In this document: positions 33,104 to 42,153 of the stretch, piece by piece
Numbering within the stretch: position 1 is the stretch's first letter
How the letters are laid out: every line of letters starts with the position of its first letter
NCBI GenBank assembly: GCA_002189105.1
Contig: NIOB01000001.1
Span: forward strand, 992,001-1,056,000
Length of the DNA stretch: 64,000 nucleotides
From: Saccharibacillus soli
GTDB taxonomy: Bacteria > Bacillota > Bacilli > Paenibacillales > Paenibacillaceae
Reading direction: 5' to 3'
Notes under the pieces: generated by a model
The model's input: only the letters and a program-made list of their open reading frames with translations
Database searches by the model: none
Told to the model about the DNA's origin: nothing
Made by a program: the position numbers and the translations under genes

Positions 33104-34582
33104 TCAGGCATTTTGACCAAATCCAAAATACGAAGCGGCATTGCCATAGGCAATATCTTCGGTCATTTGTCCCAGCAGCTCCAGATCATCCGGTGCTTCC
33201 CCGCGTGCAGCCAGCTCGCCAATCCATTCGCACAGCACACGACGGAAATATTCATGCCGGGTATAGGAGAGGAAGCTGCGCGAATCGGTCAGCATGCCTA
33301 CGAAGCGGGAGAGCAGACCATTATCGGCGAGCAGCGTCAGCTGACGGCGCATCCCATCACGTGTATCGTTGTACCACCAGCCGGAACCGAGCTGCATTTT
33401 GCCTGGAATATCGCGCTGGTAACAGCCCATGAGGGCCAGCAGTGCCGGATAGTCGCCTGGATTCAGCGAGTAGAGAATGGTCTTGGGCAGGCCTTCCGAG
33501 CCGCTCTCGGCACGATCCAGCAGGCGGGATAGAGATGCGGTCAGCGGCAGATCATTCAAGGCATCATAGCCAGTGTCCGGGCCAATCTTATTGAACATGC
33601 GCGTATTGTTGTTGCGGTACGCATGGATATGCAGCTGCATGGTCCACCCCTGTCTGGCGTAACAGGCAATCAACCGAGTCAACAGTTCGGTCCGGTAGCG
33701 GGTAATTTCGGCTTCTTCCAGCGCTTCGCCGGCCAGCCGCTTGGCATAGATGCGTTCAATCTCTTCCAGGCTGGCTTCCTCGTATTTGAGCGTGTCCAGC
33801 GCATGGTCTGACAGTCGTCCTCCACGTTCATGGAAGAACTTCACCCGTTCGCCTAGCATCTCACTTAATGCTGCAAATGTAGAAGCGGAGCGGCCGCATA
33901 CGGATTCAAGCTTGGCGATCCAATCCGGGAAGCCGGGGGCATCGATATTTAACGCTTTGTCCGGTCGGAAGGTGGGCAGCACGGCAAATCGTTGTTCTTC
34001 TTCGGCCAGCTTGCGATGGTATTCCAGATCATCCGCCGGGTCGTCGGTTGTGCAGACGATCTTGACGTTGGAGCGTGCGATGAGAGCGCGGCGTGTAAAA
34101 TCAGACTCTTGCAGACGAGCATTGGCGCGTTCCCAGATTTCCGGTGCTGTGCGCTCATTCAGCGGGGAATCGATGCCGAAAAATCGGCGCAGTTCGAGAT
34201 GGGTCCAGCTGTAAAGGGGATTACCTACCGTTCTTGGCACCGTCTCCGCCCAGGCAAGGAATCGGTCATAGTCCGGCGCAGAGCCGGTAATCCGTTCTTC
34301 CTGAACCCCATTTGCCCGCATCAACCGCCATTTGTAATGGTCTCCATACAGCCAAGCCTCGGTCAGGTTCGCAAAAGGTCGATCTTCATAGATCTCCTTG
34401 GGATCAAGATGGCAGTGATAGTCGATGATCGGCATCTTCTGGGCATGTTGATGAAACAACGTCTTGGCCGTATCCGTAGACAGCAGAAAATCATCATTCA
34501 GGAATCCTTTTTGAACAGTCGCTCCATTTCCCACGTTTGCTGCCTCGTCCGTTGATTGTTCATTCTGCATTTTCCTATTCAC
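33104..34582 (-). CDS. uxaC: Glucuronate/galacturonate (uronate) isomerase
   Basis: 492 residues, UxaC family. Converts D-galacturonate to tagaturonate and D-glucuronate to fructuronate. Recognised from IIDYHCHLDPKEIYED near the start (metal-binding His-x-His), the middle TDDPADDLEYH and the MLTDSRSFLSYTRHEYFRR segment near the end. The start is GTG 34582, overlapping the uxaA stop as GTGA with GGGGG ahead; an in-frame ATG at 34570 is the alternative. Last gene of the LacI-controlled uxaB-uxaA-uxaC operon. Cytoplasmic. Confidence 0.95.
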   Translation of the reverse strand: MNRKMQNEQSTDEAANVGNGATVQKGFLNDDFLLSTDTAKTLFHQHAQKMPIIDYHCHLDPKEIYEDRPFANLTEAWLYGDHYKWRLMRANGVQEERITGSAPDYDRFLAWAETVPRTVGNPLYSWTHLELRRFFGIDSPLNERTAPEIWERANARLQESDFTRRALIARSNVKIVCTTDDPADDLEYHRKLAEEEQRFAVLPTFRPDKALNIDAPGFPDWIAKLESVCGRSASTFAALSEMLGERVKFFHERGGRLSDHALDTLKYEEASLEEIERIYAKRLAGEALEEAEITRYRTELLTRLIACYARQGWTMQLHIHAYRNNNTRMFNKIGPDTGYDALNDLPLTASLSRLLDRAESGSEGLPKTILYSLNPGDYPALLALMGCYQRDIPGKMQLGSGWWYNDTRDGMRRQLTLLADNGLLSRFVGMLTDSRSFLSYTRHEYFRRVLCEWIGELAARGEAPDDLELLGQMTEDIAYGNAASYFGFGQNA

Positions 34583-36066
34583 AGCGTAACCCCCGTTTTA
34601 AAAATAGCCAGCTCACGCACTTGATTCTGTTCGTTGCGTGTCTTGCGACCGCTGGCGACTTCGATCAGATAGGCGATAAACGCCTCCAAGACTTCCTCCA
34701 TGGGCTGCTCCAATAACGGACCGGCGTTAAAGTCCATCCAGTGGCCTTTCTTCTCAAACAGCTGATTGTTGGTGGCGATCTTCACCGTCGGGACAAAGCT
34801 GCCAAATGGCGTACCCCGTCCGGTCGTAAACAGGACAAGCTGACAGTCTGCGGCGGCCAGGGCGGAAGAGGCGACCAGATCGTTACCCGGTGCTTGGAGC
34901 AGACTCAGCCCCTTGCGGCGAAGCTTCTCCCCGTATTTCAATACATCCACTACGGCCGATGTGCCTGCTTTTTGGGTGCAGCCCAGTGACTTGTCTTCCA
35001 GCGTGCTGATGCCGCCCGCCTTATTGCCCGGCGACGGATTCTCATAGACCACTTCGCCGTGTGAGAGAAAATACTGCTTGAAATCGTTAATCAGCCAGAC
35101 GATGTCCTGAAACACCTGTTCATCGGCTGCGCGGGCCATCAGCATCCTCTCCGCGCCAAACATCTCCGGCACTTCGGTCAGAATGGTGCTGCCGCCCTGC
35201 GCGATCAGGAAGTCGGAGAACGCGCCAAGCAGCGGGTTGGCGGTAATGCCGGAGAACCCGTCGGAGCCTCCGCACTTGAGGCCTACATTCAGCTCGCTGA
35301 GCGGGACCGGCTCACGGCGATCTTCCAGCGCGGCTTCGCGCAGCTCTTGCAGCAGCGCAAAGCCGGCTTCCACCTCGTCGCCAACCTCCTGGGCGACGAG
35401 AAACTTCACGCGCGACTCGTCATAGTCGCCGAGCTGCTCCCGGAACTCGGCGACGATATTGTTCTCGCAGCCGAGCCCAAATACCAGCACCCCGCCTGCG
35501 TTGGGGTGATTGACCGCATCGACCAGGATGCTGCGGGTCATGCGATGGTCATCGCCAAGCTGCGAGCAGCCGTACGGGTGACTGAGTACCGTCACATTGT
35601 CGAACGGCCCCAGATCGGGATAGGCCGCCTTGTATTCGGCGACAATCAATTCAGCGACGCCGTTGACACAGCCGACCGTCGGCACCAGAAACAGATCATT
35701 GCGGATGCCGACCCTGCCGCTGCGCCGCCGATACCCGTCAAAGGTCAAGTCGCGGCGCGGATAAGAGGCCGGATGCAGTTCCGGTCTATATGCATATTCT
35801 TCTTCGCCGGCAAGCGTCGTACGAATATTGTGAGTGTGCACCCATTCGCCAACGCCGATGTCTTCGGCGGCATAACCGATAGGCGCTCCATATTTCATCA
35901 CCACGCTGCCCTGCGAAATGGAAACCGTCGCAATCTTGTGGCCCTGCGGAACATCATGCCGGCTCACAAGTTCCAGACCTTCCGCCGTCAGTTCTTCACC
36001 GGCAGCCAGCGGGCGCAGGGCGACCGCCACATTGTCACGCGGATTCATCTTCGTCATCGTTCGCAT
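34579..36066 (-). CDS. uxaA: Altronate dehydratase
   Basis: 495 residues, UxaA family: N-terminal SAF-type domain (about 10-95) and the C-terminal catalytic part, with GCSQLGDDH, GLGCENN, GLKCGGSDGFSG and the NPSPGNKAGGISTLEDKSLG segment. Converts D-altronate to 2-keto-3-deoxygluconate (KDG). AAGGAGG lies 8 bases before the ATG. It overlaps uxaC by 4 bases and follows uxaB by 98 bases, so it gives the middle step of galacturonate breakdown. KDG kinase and aldolase are not in the window. Confidence 0.95.
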   Translation of the reverse strand: MRTMTKMNPRDNVAVALRPLAAGEELTAEGLELVSRHDVPQGHKIATVSISQGSVVMKYGAPIGYAAEDIGVGEWVHTHNIRTTLAGEEEYAYRPELHPASYPRRDLTFDGYRRRSGRVGIRNDLFLVPTVGCVNGVAELIVAEYKAAYPDLGPFDNVTVLSHPYGCSQLGDDHRMTRSILVDAVNHPNAGGVLVFGLGCENNIVAEFREQLGDYDESRVKFLVAQEVGDEVEAGFALLQELREAALEDRREPVPLSELNVGLKCGGSDGFSGITANPLLGAFSDFLIAQGGSTILTEVPEMFGAERMLMARAADEQVFQDIVWLINDFKQYFLSHGEVVYENPSPGNKAGGISTLEDKSLGCTQKAGTSAVVDVLKYGEKLRRKGLSLLQAPGNDLVASSALAAADCQLVLFTTGRGTPFGSFVPTVKIATNNQLFEKKGHWMDFNAGPLLEQPMEEVLEAFIAYLIEVASGRKTRNEQNQVRELAIFKTGVTL

Positions 36067-36164
36067 CTGTCAGTCCTCCTTCGATTCGGACGGATGCAGC
36101 AGCCTGTGGGATCTGTGCCTACACACATCCCATGTTGGACACCACTCCGCCTGAGCTTCAAGCC

Positions 36165-37580
36165 TTACGCTAACTGATGCAGCAGTGAGCGGGAGCCGAC
36201 ATGCTCCAGTTCCTCCAGATGCCGCTCCAGTCGATCCTTCAGACCGGGCACTTCGTTCAGATTGATACCCCATAGGGTCGTTTCGCCAAGCATCACTTCG
36301 GTGAAATTCTCGGGTTCCGCCCAAGCGCGATCGAAAGTTTCCAGCACGGCGGCTTCATCCTGCCGCACGATACGGTCGCCTCGATAGCTGTAGAGCAGGG
36401 CAGCCAGCGCCAGGGTCATTCGCGGCGGCAGTTCGCCGCGCTCCTGTACATACTTCAGCAGCATGGGAAGCAGGCGTGCTCTGAACTTGGAGATGCTGTT
36501 CAGGGAGATGGAGCGCAGCTCATGCCGAATCGCCGGATTGCGGAAGCGGTCGAGCACCGCCTCGGCATAAGCCTGAAGTTCCTGAGGCGGAAGATTCAGG
36601 AGGGGGATCAGCTCCTGTTCCATCAACGAACGAATGAAGCGGGAGAACGCTTCATCCTGCATGACGTCTTCAACCTTCTCCAAGCCGGCCAGCAGCCCCA
36701 GCGGAACCATTGCGGTGTGCGGCCCATTCAGCAGATGAACTTTGCGCTCCCGATAGGGCGTCATATCGGAGGTGACGATGACATTTAATCCAGCTTCGGC
36801 CAGAGGCAGTGCCTCCCGAATGGAATCGGGACCTTCAATTACCCAGAGCAGATAAGGTTCGGAAGTGACCATCAGCTCGTCACGGTAGCCAAGCCGGGCT
36901 TCGAGTTCGTCCTGCCGTCCACGCGGGAAGCCAGGCACAATCCGATCCACCAGACTACAGCAGAATGTATTTTCCCTCACCAGCCAGTCCTGAAAGTCTG
37001 CGCCCAACTGCCAATCCTCGGCATGACGTTTGACAATCTCCAGCAGCTTTTCCCCATTGCGGTCGATCAGTTCACACGGGATGATCGTGAAGCCGGGTCT
37101 GCCCAACGTGTAACGGCGATGCAGCAGTGCAGTAAGCTTGCCTGGGAATCCGACAGGAGGCTGGTCGTTCAGGGAATCTTCCGGACGATAGACGATGCCG
37201 GCTTCCGTTGTATTGGACACGATAAATTGCAGATTCTCATCCTTCGCCAGATCCAGATACTGGGCATAATCGGCATAGGGATTGATAAGGCGGCTGACGC
37301 TGGAAACAAGCTGCACGGAATCAACTGGCTGTCCATCGACGATGCCGTTTACTAATACGGTAAATAGATGATCCTGTTCGTCGAAAGTGGGGTTGCTCTC
37401 CTTGGAGAAGGCTTGCACCAACACCGAACGACCTTCAAAGAGCCCTTGATCGTTCATCTGCTGAAGCTGCCAGTCCACAAAGGCCCGAATGAAGTTCCCT
37501 CCGCCGAACTGGATCACCCGCTCGGGATAAGCCGGAAGGCTGGGGAACAGACTGCGCGACAATCTGGGTACATTTGCCAT
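36165..37580 (-). CDS. uxaB: Tagaturonate reductase (altronate oxidoreductase)
   Basis: 471 residues, mannitol-dehydrogenase superfamily. The N-terminal Rossmann motif appears as VIQFGGGNFIRAFVDWQL, and LNGPHTAMVPLG with the KVHLL segment before it marks the catalytic lysine region. Reduces tagaturonate to altronate with NADH. It is the first structural gene after the LacI gene; AAAAGGAG lies 9 bases before the ATG and a LacI-type palindrome lies about 45-64 bases upstream. UxaB rather than fructuronate reductase is favoured by the company of uxaA and by the absence of uxuA. Confidence 0.93.
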   Translation of the reverse strand: MANVPRLSRSLFPSLPAYPERVIQFGGGNFIRAFVDWQLQQMNDQGLFEGRSVLVQAFSKESNPTFDEQDHLFTVLVNGIVDGQPVDSVQLVSSVSRLINPYADYAQYLDLAKDENLQFIVSNTTEAGIVYRPEDSLNDQPPVGFPGKLTALLHRRYTLGRPGFTIIPCELIDRNGEKLLEIVKRHAEDWQLGADFQDWLVRENTFCCSLVDRIVPGFPRGRQDELEARLGYRDELMVTSEPYLLWVIEGPDSIREALPLAEAGLNVIVTSDMTPYRERKVHLLNGPHTAMVPLGLLAGLEKVEDVMQDEAFSRFIRSLMEQELIPLLNLPPQELQAYAEAVLDRFRNPAIRHELRSISLNSISKFRARLLPMLLKYVQERGELPPRMTLALAALLYSYRGDRIVRQDEAAVLETFDRAWAEPENFTEVMLGETTLWGINLNEVPGLKDRLERHLEELEHVGSRSLLHQLA

Positions 37581-37624
37581 GCTTGGTGTCTCCTTTTAAG
37601 AGGGATGAAAGGAAGTAGAACCTG

Positions 37625-37644
37625 AATGCACACGTGAACATTTT
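37625..37644. promoter_or_regulatory. Putative LacI operator upstream of uxaB
   Basis: Near-palindrome around CACGTG (AATGCACAC / GTGAACATT; 7 of 9 paired). A copy with 19 of 20 identical bases lies upstream of the LacI gene at 38764-38783. Confidence 0.6.
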
Positions 37645-37669
37645 GAAGCGAAAAATCTGAAGATATTCT

Positions 37670-38686
37670 TCAGATTTCTCCAGCGGGCTGGCGAGGTGCA
37701 GCCGCTGATCGACGAACGACCAGTTCGCTGCCCAGATGACGATGGACAGGGGCGAGCTGCGGGTGCTCCATCCGTTCCAACAGCAGCTTGGTGCCTTCGC
37801 GTCCGATCTCAAGTACCGACTTGCGAATCGTCGTCAGCGGGGGGTTGGCATACCGTGCGAATACCATATCATCGAATCCAATCAGGGACAGTTCTTCCGG
37901 TACGGAGATTCCGCGATCGAAGCAGGCATTCATGGCGCCAATCGCCATATCGTCATTACAGCAGAAGACGGCGCTTGGCCGCTCCGGAGCCTCAAGCAGC
38001 TGGATCATGGCCGCATAACCGCTCTCGATGCTGTAGTCTCCCTGCACAAAGTGGGCGGGATTGGGTGTCAGGCCGTGCGCAATCAGACTCTCCATAAAGC
38101 CCAGTCTGCGCTCCGCTGAAGACTTAAAGCCCGGTCGTCCCTCGATAATGCCGATTTGGCGATGACCCAGTTCATAAGCGTGATCGGCCGCCGCCCGGCC
38201 ACCGCCGCGATCATCAGCGGCAACGTTGGGAATGGAGGGATCATCCAACTGGCGGTTTAGCACAACCAGCGGAATCCCGCTTGCCTTGACATGATAGATG
38301 AAGGCATTGTCATGTTCCGTCTGGCTCATCACCAGAATCCCGTCGTAACGTCGGGGATGAACCCGATCCAGATGCAGAACGTCGTCGATGCCGTTGACCG
38401 TCAGCAGATAACTCTCGTCCAGAGCCTGACGGATGCCCTTGAGCGCGTCCATCAGGAAGCTGGATGAAGTGCCCTGATCGATACTGGAGAAAAACAATCC
38501 GATGGTATTGGACTTCTGCGTCACCAGATTTTTGGCGCTGTAATTGGGCACGTAATTCATCTCCGCCGCGATACGCACGATGCGCTCCCGGGTGTCGGGC
38601 TTAATCAAGGGGTTTCCGTTAAGCGCTCTGGACACGGTCGTGTGCGATACTCCCGCCGCTCTGGCGATGTCTTTGATCGTAATCAT
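37670..38686 (-). CDS. LacI-family repressor of the uronate operon
   Basis: 338 residues. The N-terminal HTH reads IKDIARAAGVSHTTVSRALN (residues 4-23), then the hinge and a periplasmic-binding-like sugar-sensing domain with ADDRGGGRAAADHAYELGHR in the middle and IGFDDMVFARYANPPLTTIR near the end. It is the first gene of the set read leftward and lies 89 bases before uxaB. Identical palindromes before it and before uxaB suggest autorepression and repression of uxaBAC, relieved by galacturonate or an intermediate. GGAGCGGTGCC precedes the ATG. Confidence 0.92.
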   Translation of the reverse strand: MITIKDIARAAGVSHTTVSRALNGNPLIKPDTRERIVRIAAEMNYVPNYSAKNLVTQKSNTIGLFFSSIDQGTSSSFLMDALKGIRQALDESYLLTVNGIDDVLHLDRVHPRRYDGILVMSQTEHDNAFIYHVKASGIPLVVLNRQLDDPSIPNVAADDRGGGRAAADHAYELGHRQIGIIEGRPGFKSSAERRLGFMESLIAHGLTPNPAHFVQGDYSIESGYAAMIQLLEAPERPSAVFCCNDDMAIGAMNACFDRGISVPEELSLIGFDDMVFARYANPPLTTIRKSVLEIGREGTKLLLERMEHPQLAPVHRHLGSELVVRRSAAAPRQPAGEI

Positions 38687-38763
38687 GGCACCGCTCCATA
38701 TTCAGAATGTTGACGGTTTCAGTTTAGGGTGCTCAAGAGCTGGTGTCAAGCGAAATACCTGCA

Positions 38764-38783
38764 AATGCACACGTGAAAATTTT
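38764..38783. promoter_or_regulatory. Putative LacI operator upstream of the LacI gene
   Basis: AATGCACACGTGAAAATT-type site with a CACGTG centre, differing by one base over 20 from the copy at 37625-37644. About 80 bases before the LacI start codon. Confidence 0.6.
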
Positions 38784-38805
38784 AGAAGGATAAATAGCTG
38801 CTGAA

Positions 38806-39687
38806 TCACGAAGGATGGTCACTGCGATGCAGCTTCCGGTAATCTCTTGGAGACAACCCGGAGAGCCGCTTGAACATTTTGCCAAAATGAGAGAAGTTAT
38901 CGAACCCCGCTAACTCGGATACCACCGTCACGCTATGGCTGCTGTCGCGCAGCAGACGCTGGGCTTCTTTCACCCGTGTAAGGTTGACATATTCAGCGAA
39001 GCCAAATCCCGTTACGTCCTTAAAGGTACGGCTGAGGTGGCTGCGGCTAATGTAGAAACGAGCAGCCAATTCGCTTAACTCCAGCGGTTCATCATAATGG
39101 CGATTGATATGTCGTACAATCTCCGAGATTTTGCGCTGCACGGGGCTGGGTTCCGGCAGGAGTGCGATGCCGCGTCTGCGTGAAGCGCGGGCGACCAGCA
39201 GCAGCAGTTCCCCTGCCATATGCCGCAGATGCAGTCCATAGCCGGGTGGGCGCTCATGCAGCTCTCCCAGCAGGGACAGCAGAAGCTCCTCTGTTCGCAG
39301 TCGTTCCTGTAGATTGAGAATCACCAGCGGTTTGTCCTGGGTAAAAGGATGGCGCAGCAGTTCCTGTTCTCCGGATGACAACGACTCGAAGTAGCAGGGA
39401 GAGAAGTAGAGCACCGCTCGCTCATGGTCAGGCACGCCAGAATCGATGCTCTTGTGAACCACATTGGAATCAATCAGAACGAGATCACCAGCGCGTACAC
39501 GATAAGTACGATCCTGTACAAAATAATGACGTTCGCCGCTAAACAGATAATACAGCTCATAACCGACATGATAATGATGCTGCATCATGGAAAAATGACC
39601 GATGCGACGATCAAATTCCAATCGCAGAGGATCTTCTTCTTCGCCAAAACGCAGCTGATCCGGAATTTGTCGCAGAATCAAGGGCAT
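38806..39687 (-). CDS. AraC-family transcriptional regulator
   Basis: 293 residues: N-terminal cupin (about 25-110; FSGERHYFVQDRTYRVRAGD, LIDSNVVHKS) and C-terminal AraC HTH pair (about 185-288; LAARFYISRSHLSRTFKDVT, ELAGFDNFSHFGKMFKRLSG). ATG 39687 has GAGAGGAG only one base upstream, whereas TTG 39681 is 7 bases from it, so the true start may be the TTG, two codons later. It lies upstream of the LacI gene in the same orientation. It may control the uronate genes or a distant target; no divergent partner is adjacent. Confidence 0.87.
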   Translation of the reverse strand: MPLILRQIPDQLRFGEEEDPLRLEFDRRIGHFSMMQHHYHVGYELYYLFSGERHYFVQDRTYRVRAGDLVLIDSNVVHKSIDSGVPDHERAVLYFSPCYFESLSSGEQELLRHPFTQDKPLVILNLQERLRTEELLLSLLGELHERPPGYGLHLRHMAGELLLLVARASRRRGIALLPEPSPVQRKISEIVRHINRHYDEPLELSELAARFYISRSHLSRTFKDVTGFGFAEYVNLTRVKEAQRLLRDSSHSVTVVSELAGFDNFSHFGKMFKRLSGLSPRDYRKLHRSDHPS

Positions 39688-39737
39688 ACTCCTCTCACCA
39701 AGCCAGGGTAGACGCGGATTTCCGGTTCCATTTTAAC

Positions 39738-39767
39738 AAAAAAAGCACCCACTGGGTGCTTTTTTAG
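39738..39767. terminator. Terminator after DUF2653 gene
   Basis: AAAAAAGCACCC - ACT - GGGTGCTTTTTT: perfectly symmetrical stem, active in both directions; on the minus strand it ends the 40539-39802 gene pair. Confidence 0.9.
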
Positions 39768-39801
39768 GTGCCCTTGCTTGAAGGGGAAAAGGTATGAACG
39801 T

Positions 39802-40080
39802 TCAATCTGCTACATGTGCGATGATCTCATCTGTGAGATCGAGACGAATCTGTTCAGGGAATACGCGGAGCCGATATTCCTGATCCAGATAACGCATGAT
39901 GGCCTCGATCAGGGCGCCTTCGGTGATATACCAACTGCGTCCCTGCACCGTGATCTCTGCGCTGTAACCGTGTTCTTCATCCCACAGCAGCTCAACGGTG
40001 ACTTCGGTTGGTCGGATCTGTCTACGTTCCGCGATATTTAGACATACGGCGTTGATAATCTCGTCCATTGTCAACTGCAT
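39802..40080 (-). CDS. YxcD-like DUF2653 protein
   Basis: 92 residues of the DUF2653/YxcD family, with QLTMDEIINAVCLNIAERR at the N-terminus and VTVELLWDEEHGYSAEI, then YITEGALIEAIMRYLDQEYR. Small acidic cytoplasmic protein of unknown function found in Bacillales. It begins 3 bases after the stop of the upstream membrane protein, so the two form an operon, as with the neighbouring gene in other Bacillales as far as I recall. Confidence 0.8.
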   Translation of the reverse strand: MQLTMDEIINAVCLNIAERRQIRPTEVTVELLWDEEHGYSAEITVQGRSWYITEGALIEAIMRYLDQEYRLRVFPEQIRLDLTDEIIAHVAD

Positions 40081-40083
40081 GGC

Positions 40084-40539
40084 TTAGTAACGCCCTTCCC
40101 GTTCGCGTGAGCGGCGGCGATTATCTCGTACCGCCCGGTATACGGCACGAATTAGAACGAAGGCCATGTACAGAACCAGTACGTTAACCAGCAGTCCCAG
40201 CAGACCTCCGAAGGCACCCATACCGGCAAACAGGCTGCCGAACATCAGACCGGCGATTCCACCGAAGAACAGACCACGGAACAGCCCACCGCTGAAGCCA
40301 CCGCGATTGTTGGTGCTGCTGCGGTTGTAGCTGCTCGTCGAAGATTTATTGGAATCGGAACGCGTATTTGAACGATAGCTGTCTGTATTCTGCGATTTAT
40401 TTGGAGTGCTCTGATACGATCTTGGGCCGGAGCTGAATCCACCTCGGCGTGCGTCAGCCTGATCCGGTACCACAGCCGAAGCCGCGAATACGATCAAGAC
40501 GGATAGCAGAATGGCAAAGCCTTTTTTAAATCGAGTCAT
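40084..40539 (-). CDS. Small secreted or membrane protein with Ser/Asn-rich linker and Gly-rich hydrophobic segment
   Basis: 151 residues. A signal peptide (FKKGFAILLSVLIVFAASA, likely cut before DQADA near 25-30) is followed by a low-complexity Ser/Asn/Arg stretch (30-80), then a Gly/Phe/Leu-rich hydrophobic part (80-125) with probably two membrane segments and a basic tail. This layout is that of Tim44-like or YxcE-like small membrane proteins in Bacillales; the function is unknown. AGGAGGAATTTTTTTC precedes the ATG. Cotranscribed with the DUF2653 gene. Confidence 0.75.
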   Translation of the reverse strand: MTRFKKGFAILLSVLIVFAASAVVPDQADARRGGFSSGPRSYQSTPNKSQNTDSYRSNTRSDSNKSSTSSYNRSSTNNRGGFSGGLFRGLFFGGIAGLMFGSLFAGMGAFGGLLGLLVNVLVLYMAFVLIRAVYRAVRDNRRRSREREGRY

Positions 40540-40554
40540 GAAAAAAATTCCTCC

Positions 40555-40613
40555 TGTAAAGTCGGGTTGTCAAAGCAAAAAGCCCTGGCTTTTTGTCCTT
40601 GTCTGACTTTATA
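40555..40613 (-). terminator. Long hairpin between PadR and membrane-protein genes
   Basis: TAAAGTC outer arm pairs with GACTTTA and CAAAAAGC inner arm with GCTTTTTG around a small loop. It likely terminates the padR transcript. Confidence 0.65.
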
Positions 40614-40681
40614 CGGAGGAATGACGTAAACGTTTCAATTTTTAATGAAATAGATGATGCTAAAAGATCAAGGAGAGAAAA

Positions 40682-41221
40682 TCAGCCTTCCGTTGTCGCT
40701 TGACCATATTCACGCTCTACCCAATCGATCCAATCCACGCTGGCCTGGGTACGCATGATTGCTTTTTGCAGCAGAATATAATCCTCGAAACCGATATGCC
40801 CCGGATTGCGGTGTTCTTTGGGAATGTTCTCCTGGATATTCTTATAATACTGGATGCGATCCACATGATAGGCACGTCGGTCAGCGAACATGCGGCGCAC
40901 CTCGGAAGGTTCGGCGAGATGGATGCAGAAACACTTCAGATTAAATTCGTCGCGCATGACAGGAGCAGCCGTTTCCTCCAGCAGCCATTCATGAAGTTTC
41001 TTGGTGCCTTCCTCTGTGATGGCATACAGCTTCTTGTCCGGCTTATCCGTTTGCTGAATCCATTGGGCACTGAGCAGTCCTTTTTCTTCCATACTGCCAA
41101 GAAGGGGATAGATCTGGCTGTGCTTGGCCTGCCAGAAAGGCTGAATCTTGAGCATCAAATCGTAGCCCGAAGCTTCCTGGCGAGATACCAGTGCAAGCAG
41201 GCCGTAAGAAAGTATATTCAT
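40682..41221 (-). CDS. PadR-family transcriptional regulator
   Basis: 179 residues with the N-terminal winged helix of PadR proteins (SYGLLALVSRQEASGYDLML, QIYPLLGSMEEKGLL) and the Vir_act_alpha_C dimerisation part after residue 95. Proteins of this type repress phenolic-acid or drug-response genes. No effector gene is divergent; carbonic anhydrase lies upstream on the same strand beyond a terminator. The start codon is ATG 41221. The target is unknown. Confidence 0.88.
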   Translation of the reverse strand: MNILSYGLLALVSRQEASGYDLMLKIQPFWQAKHSQIYPLLGSMEEKGLLSAQWIQQTDKPDKKLYAITEEGTKKLHEWLLEETAAPVMRDEFNLKCFCIHLAEPSEVRRMFADRRAYHVDRIQYYKNIQENIPKEHRNPGHIGFEDYILLQKAIMRTQASVDWIDWVEREYGQATTEG

Positions 41222-41358
41222 GAAATCACCCGTTCCCCATATTCAAGCGATCCTCCGAGCACGGATCTGCTTCTCCCACTCAGTGTACAACATCGCAGGA
41301 TGGATCGGCAACCGAAGGAAGCGCCAGGCAGCATCCGGAACTTGATGCGGGGCAGCGC

Positions 41359-41391
41359 AAAAAAACGGCGTCCGCTGGGGAACGCCGTTTG
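41359..41391 (-). terminator. Terminator after carbonic anhydrase gene
   Basis: AAACGGCGTT / GACGCCGTTTTTTT stem (minus strand) around CCCCAGCGG loop with seven T. Confidence 0.85.
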
Positions 41392-41430
41392 AGAAATGAA
41401 AAGGACAGACACAGAAGCTGCAAGCCTAAC

Positions 41431-42030
41431 TTACAGCGTAGTGGGTTCGCCCGTTTGATTGGCATTGATATGCTCATAACCATCATAGATCAATTCCAAT
41501 GCGCCGGTCTTGGGATCGATCAGCATGCCGTGTACGGGAACGCCGGAAGGCATGAGAGGGTGGTTGACGATCATGTTGACGCTGTGCATCACGCCCTGCG
41601 TTTCATTTTCGACCCCTTTGAACCATTGGCCGAGATTTACACCGGCGTGGTCGAGTGTGGCGAGCACTTCATCGGAAATACCGCGATCACGCATTTTGCC
41701 CATGATATGTTCGGCATTGAGCGAAGCCATCCCGCATTCATGATGGCCGACTACGATGACTTCTTCTGCCTGCAGCTCATAGAGGGCAACCAGGATACTG
41801 CGCATGATACTGCCGAATGGTGAAGAGATGACCGCTCCAGCCGTCTTCAGAATCTTGGCATCGCCATTTCGCAGGTTCATCGCCCGGGGCAGCAGCTCAG
41901 TCAGGCGGGTATCCATACAGGTGAGCACAACGACTTTTTTCTCCGGGAATTTGCCGCTCAGAAACGTCTCATAATCTTTGTTTTCCACGAACGCTTTATT
42001 GTGGTTCAAAATTTCGGTAATCTGACTCAA
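41431..42030 (-). CDS. Beta-class carbonic anhydrase
   Basis: 199 residues from TTG 42030. Zinc ligands and active-site pair are visible: VVVLTCMDTRLTELL (Cys, Asp-Arg) and VGHHECGM (His, Cys). It interconverts CO2 and bicarbonate. The frame is open 45 bases further up, but AAGGAGG (42045-42039) lies exactly 8 bases before the TTG, so the longer form is not likely. Cytoplasmic. It stands alone, with no cyanate or transport gene next to it. Confidence 0.93.
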   Translation of the reverse strand: MSQITEILNHNKAFVENKDYETFLSGKFPEKKVVVLTCMDTRLTELLPRAMNLRNGDAKILKTAGAVISSPFGSIMRSILVALYELQAEEVIVVGHHECGMASLNAEHIMGKMRDRGISDEVLATLDHAGVNLGQWFKGVENETQGVMHSVNMIVNHPLMPSGVPVHGMLIDPKTGALELIYDGYEHINANQTGEPTTL

Positions 42031-42153
42031 GCAGGCGTCCTCCTTTTTTTGACCGTGCACGAAAACAGCGATCATTTGGCGTTATTCCGAATTTTACATA
42101 AATAATCAGGCAAAATTCAAGCCCGAATTTTGACGAAATTCGGCGGAGGCGCT

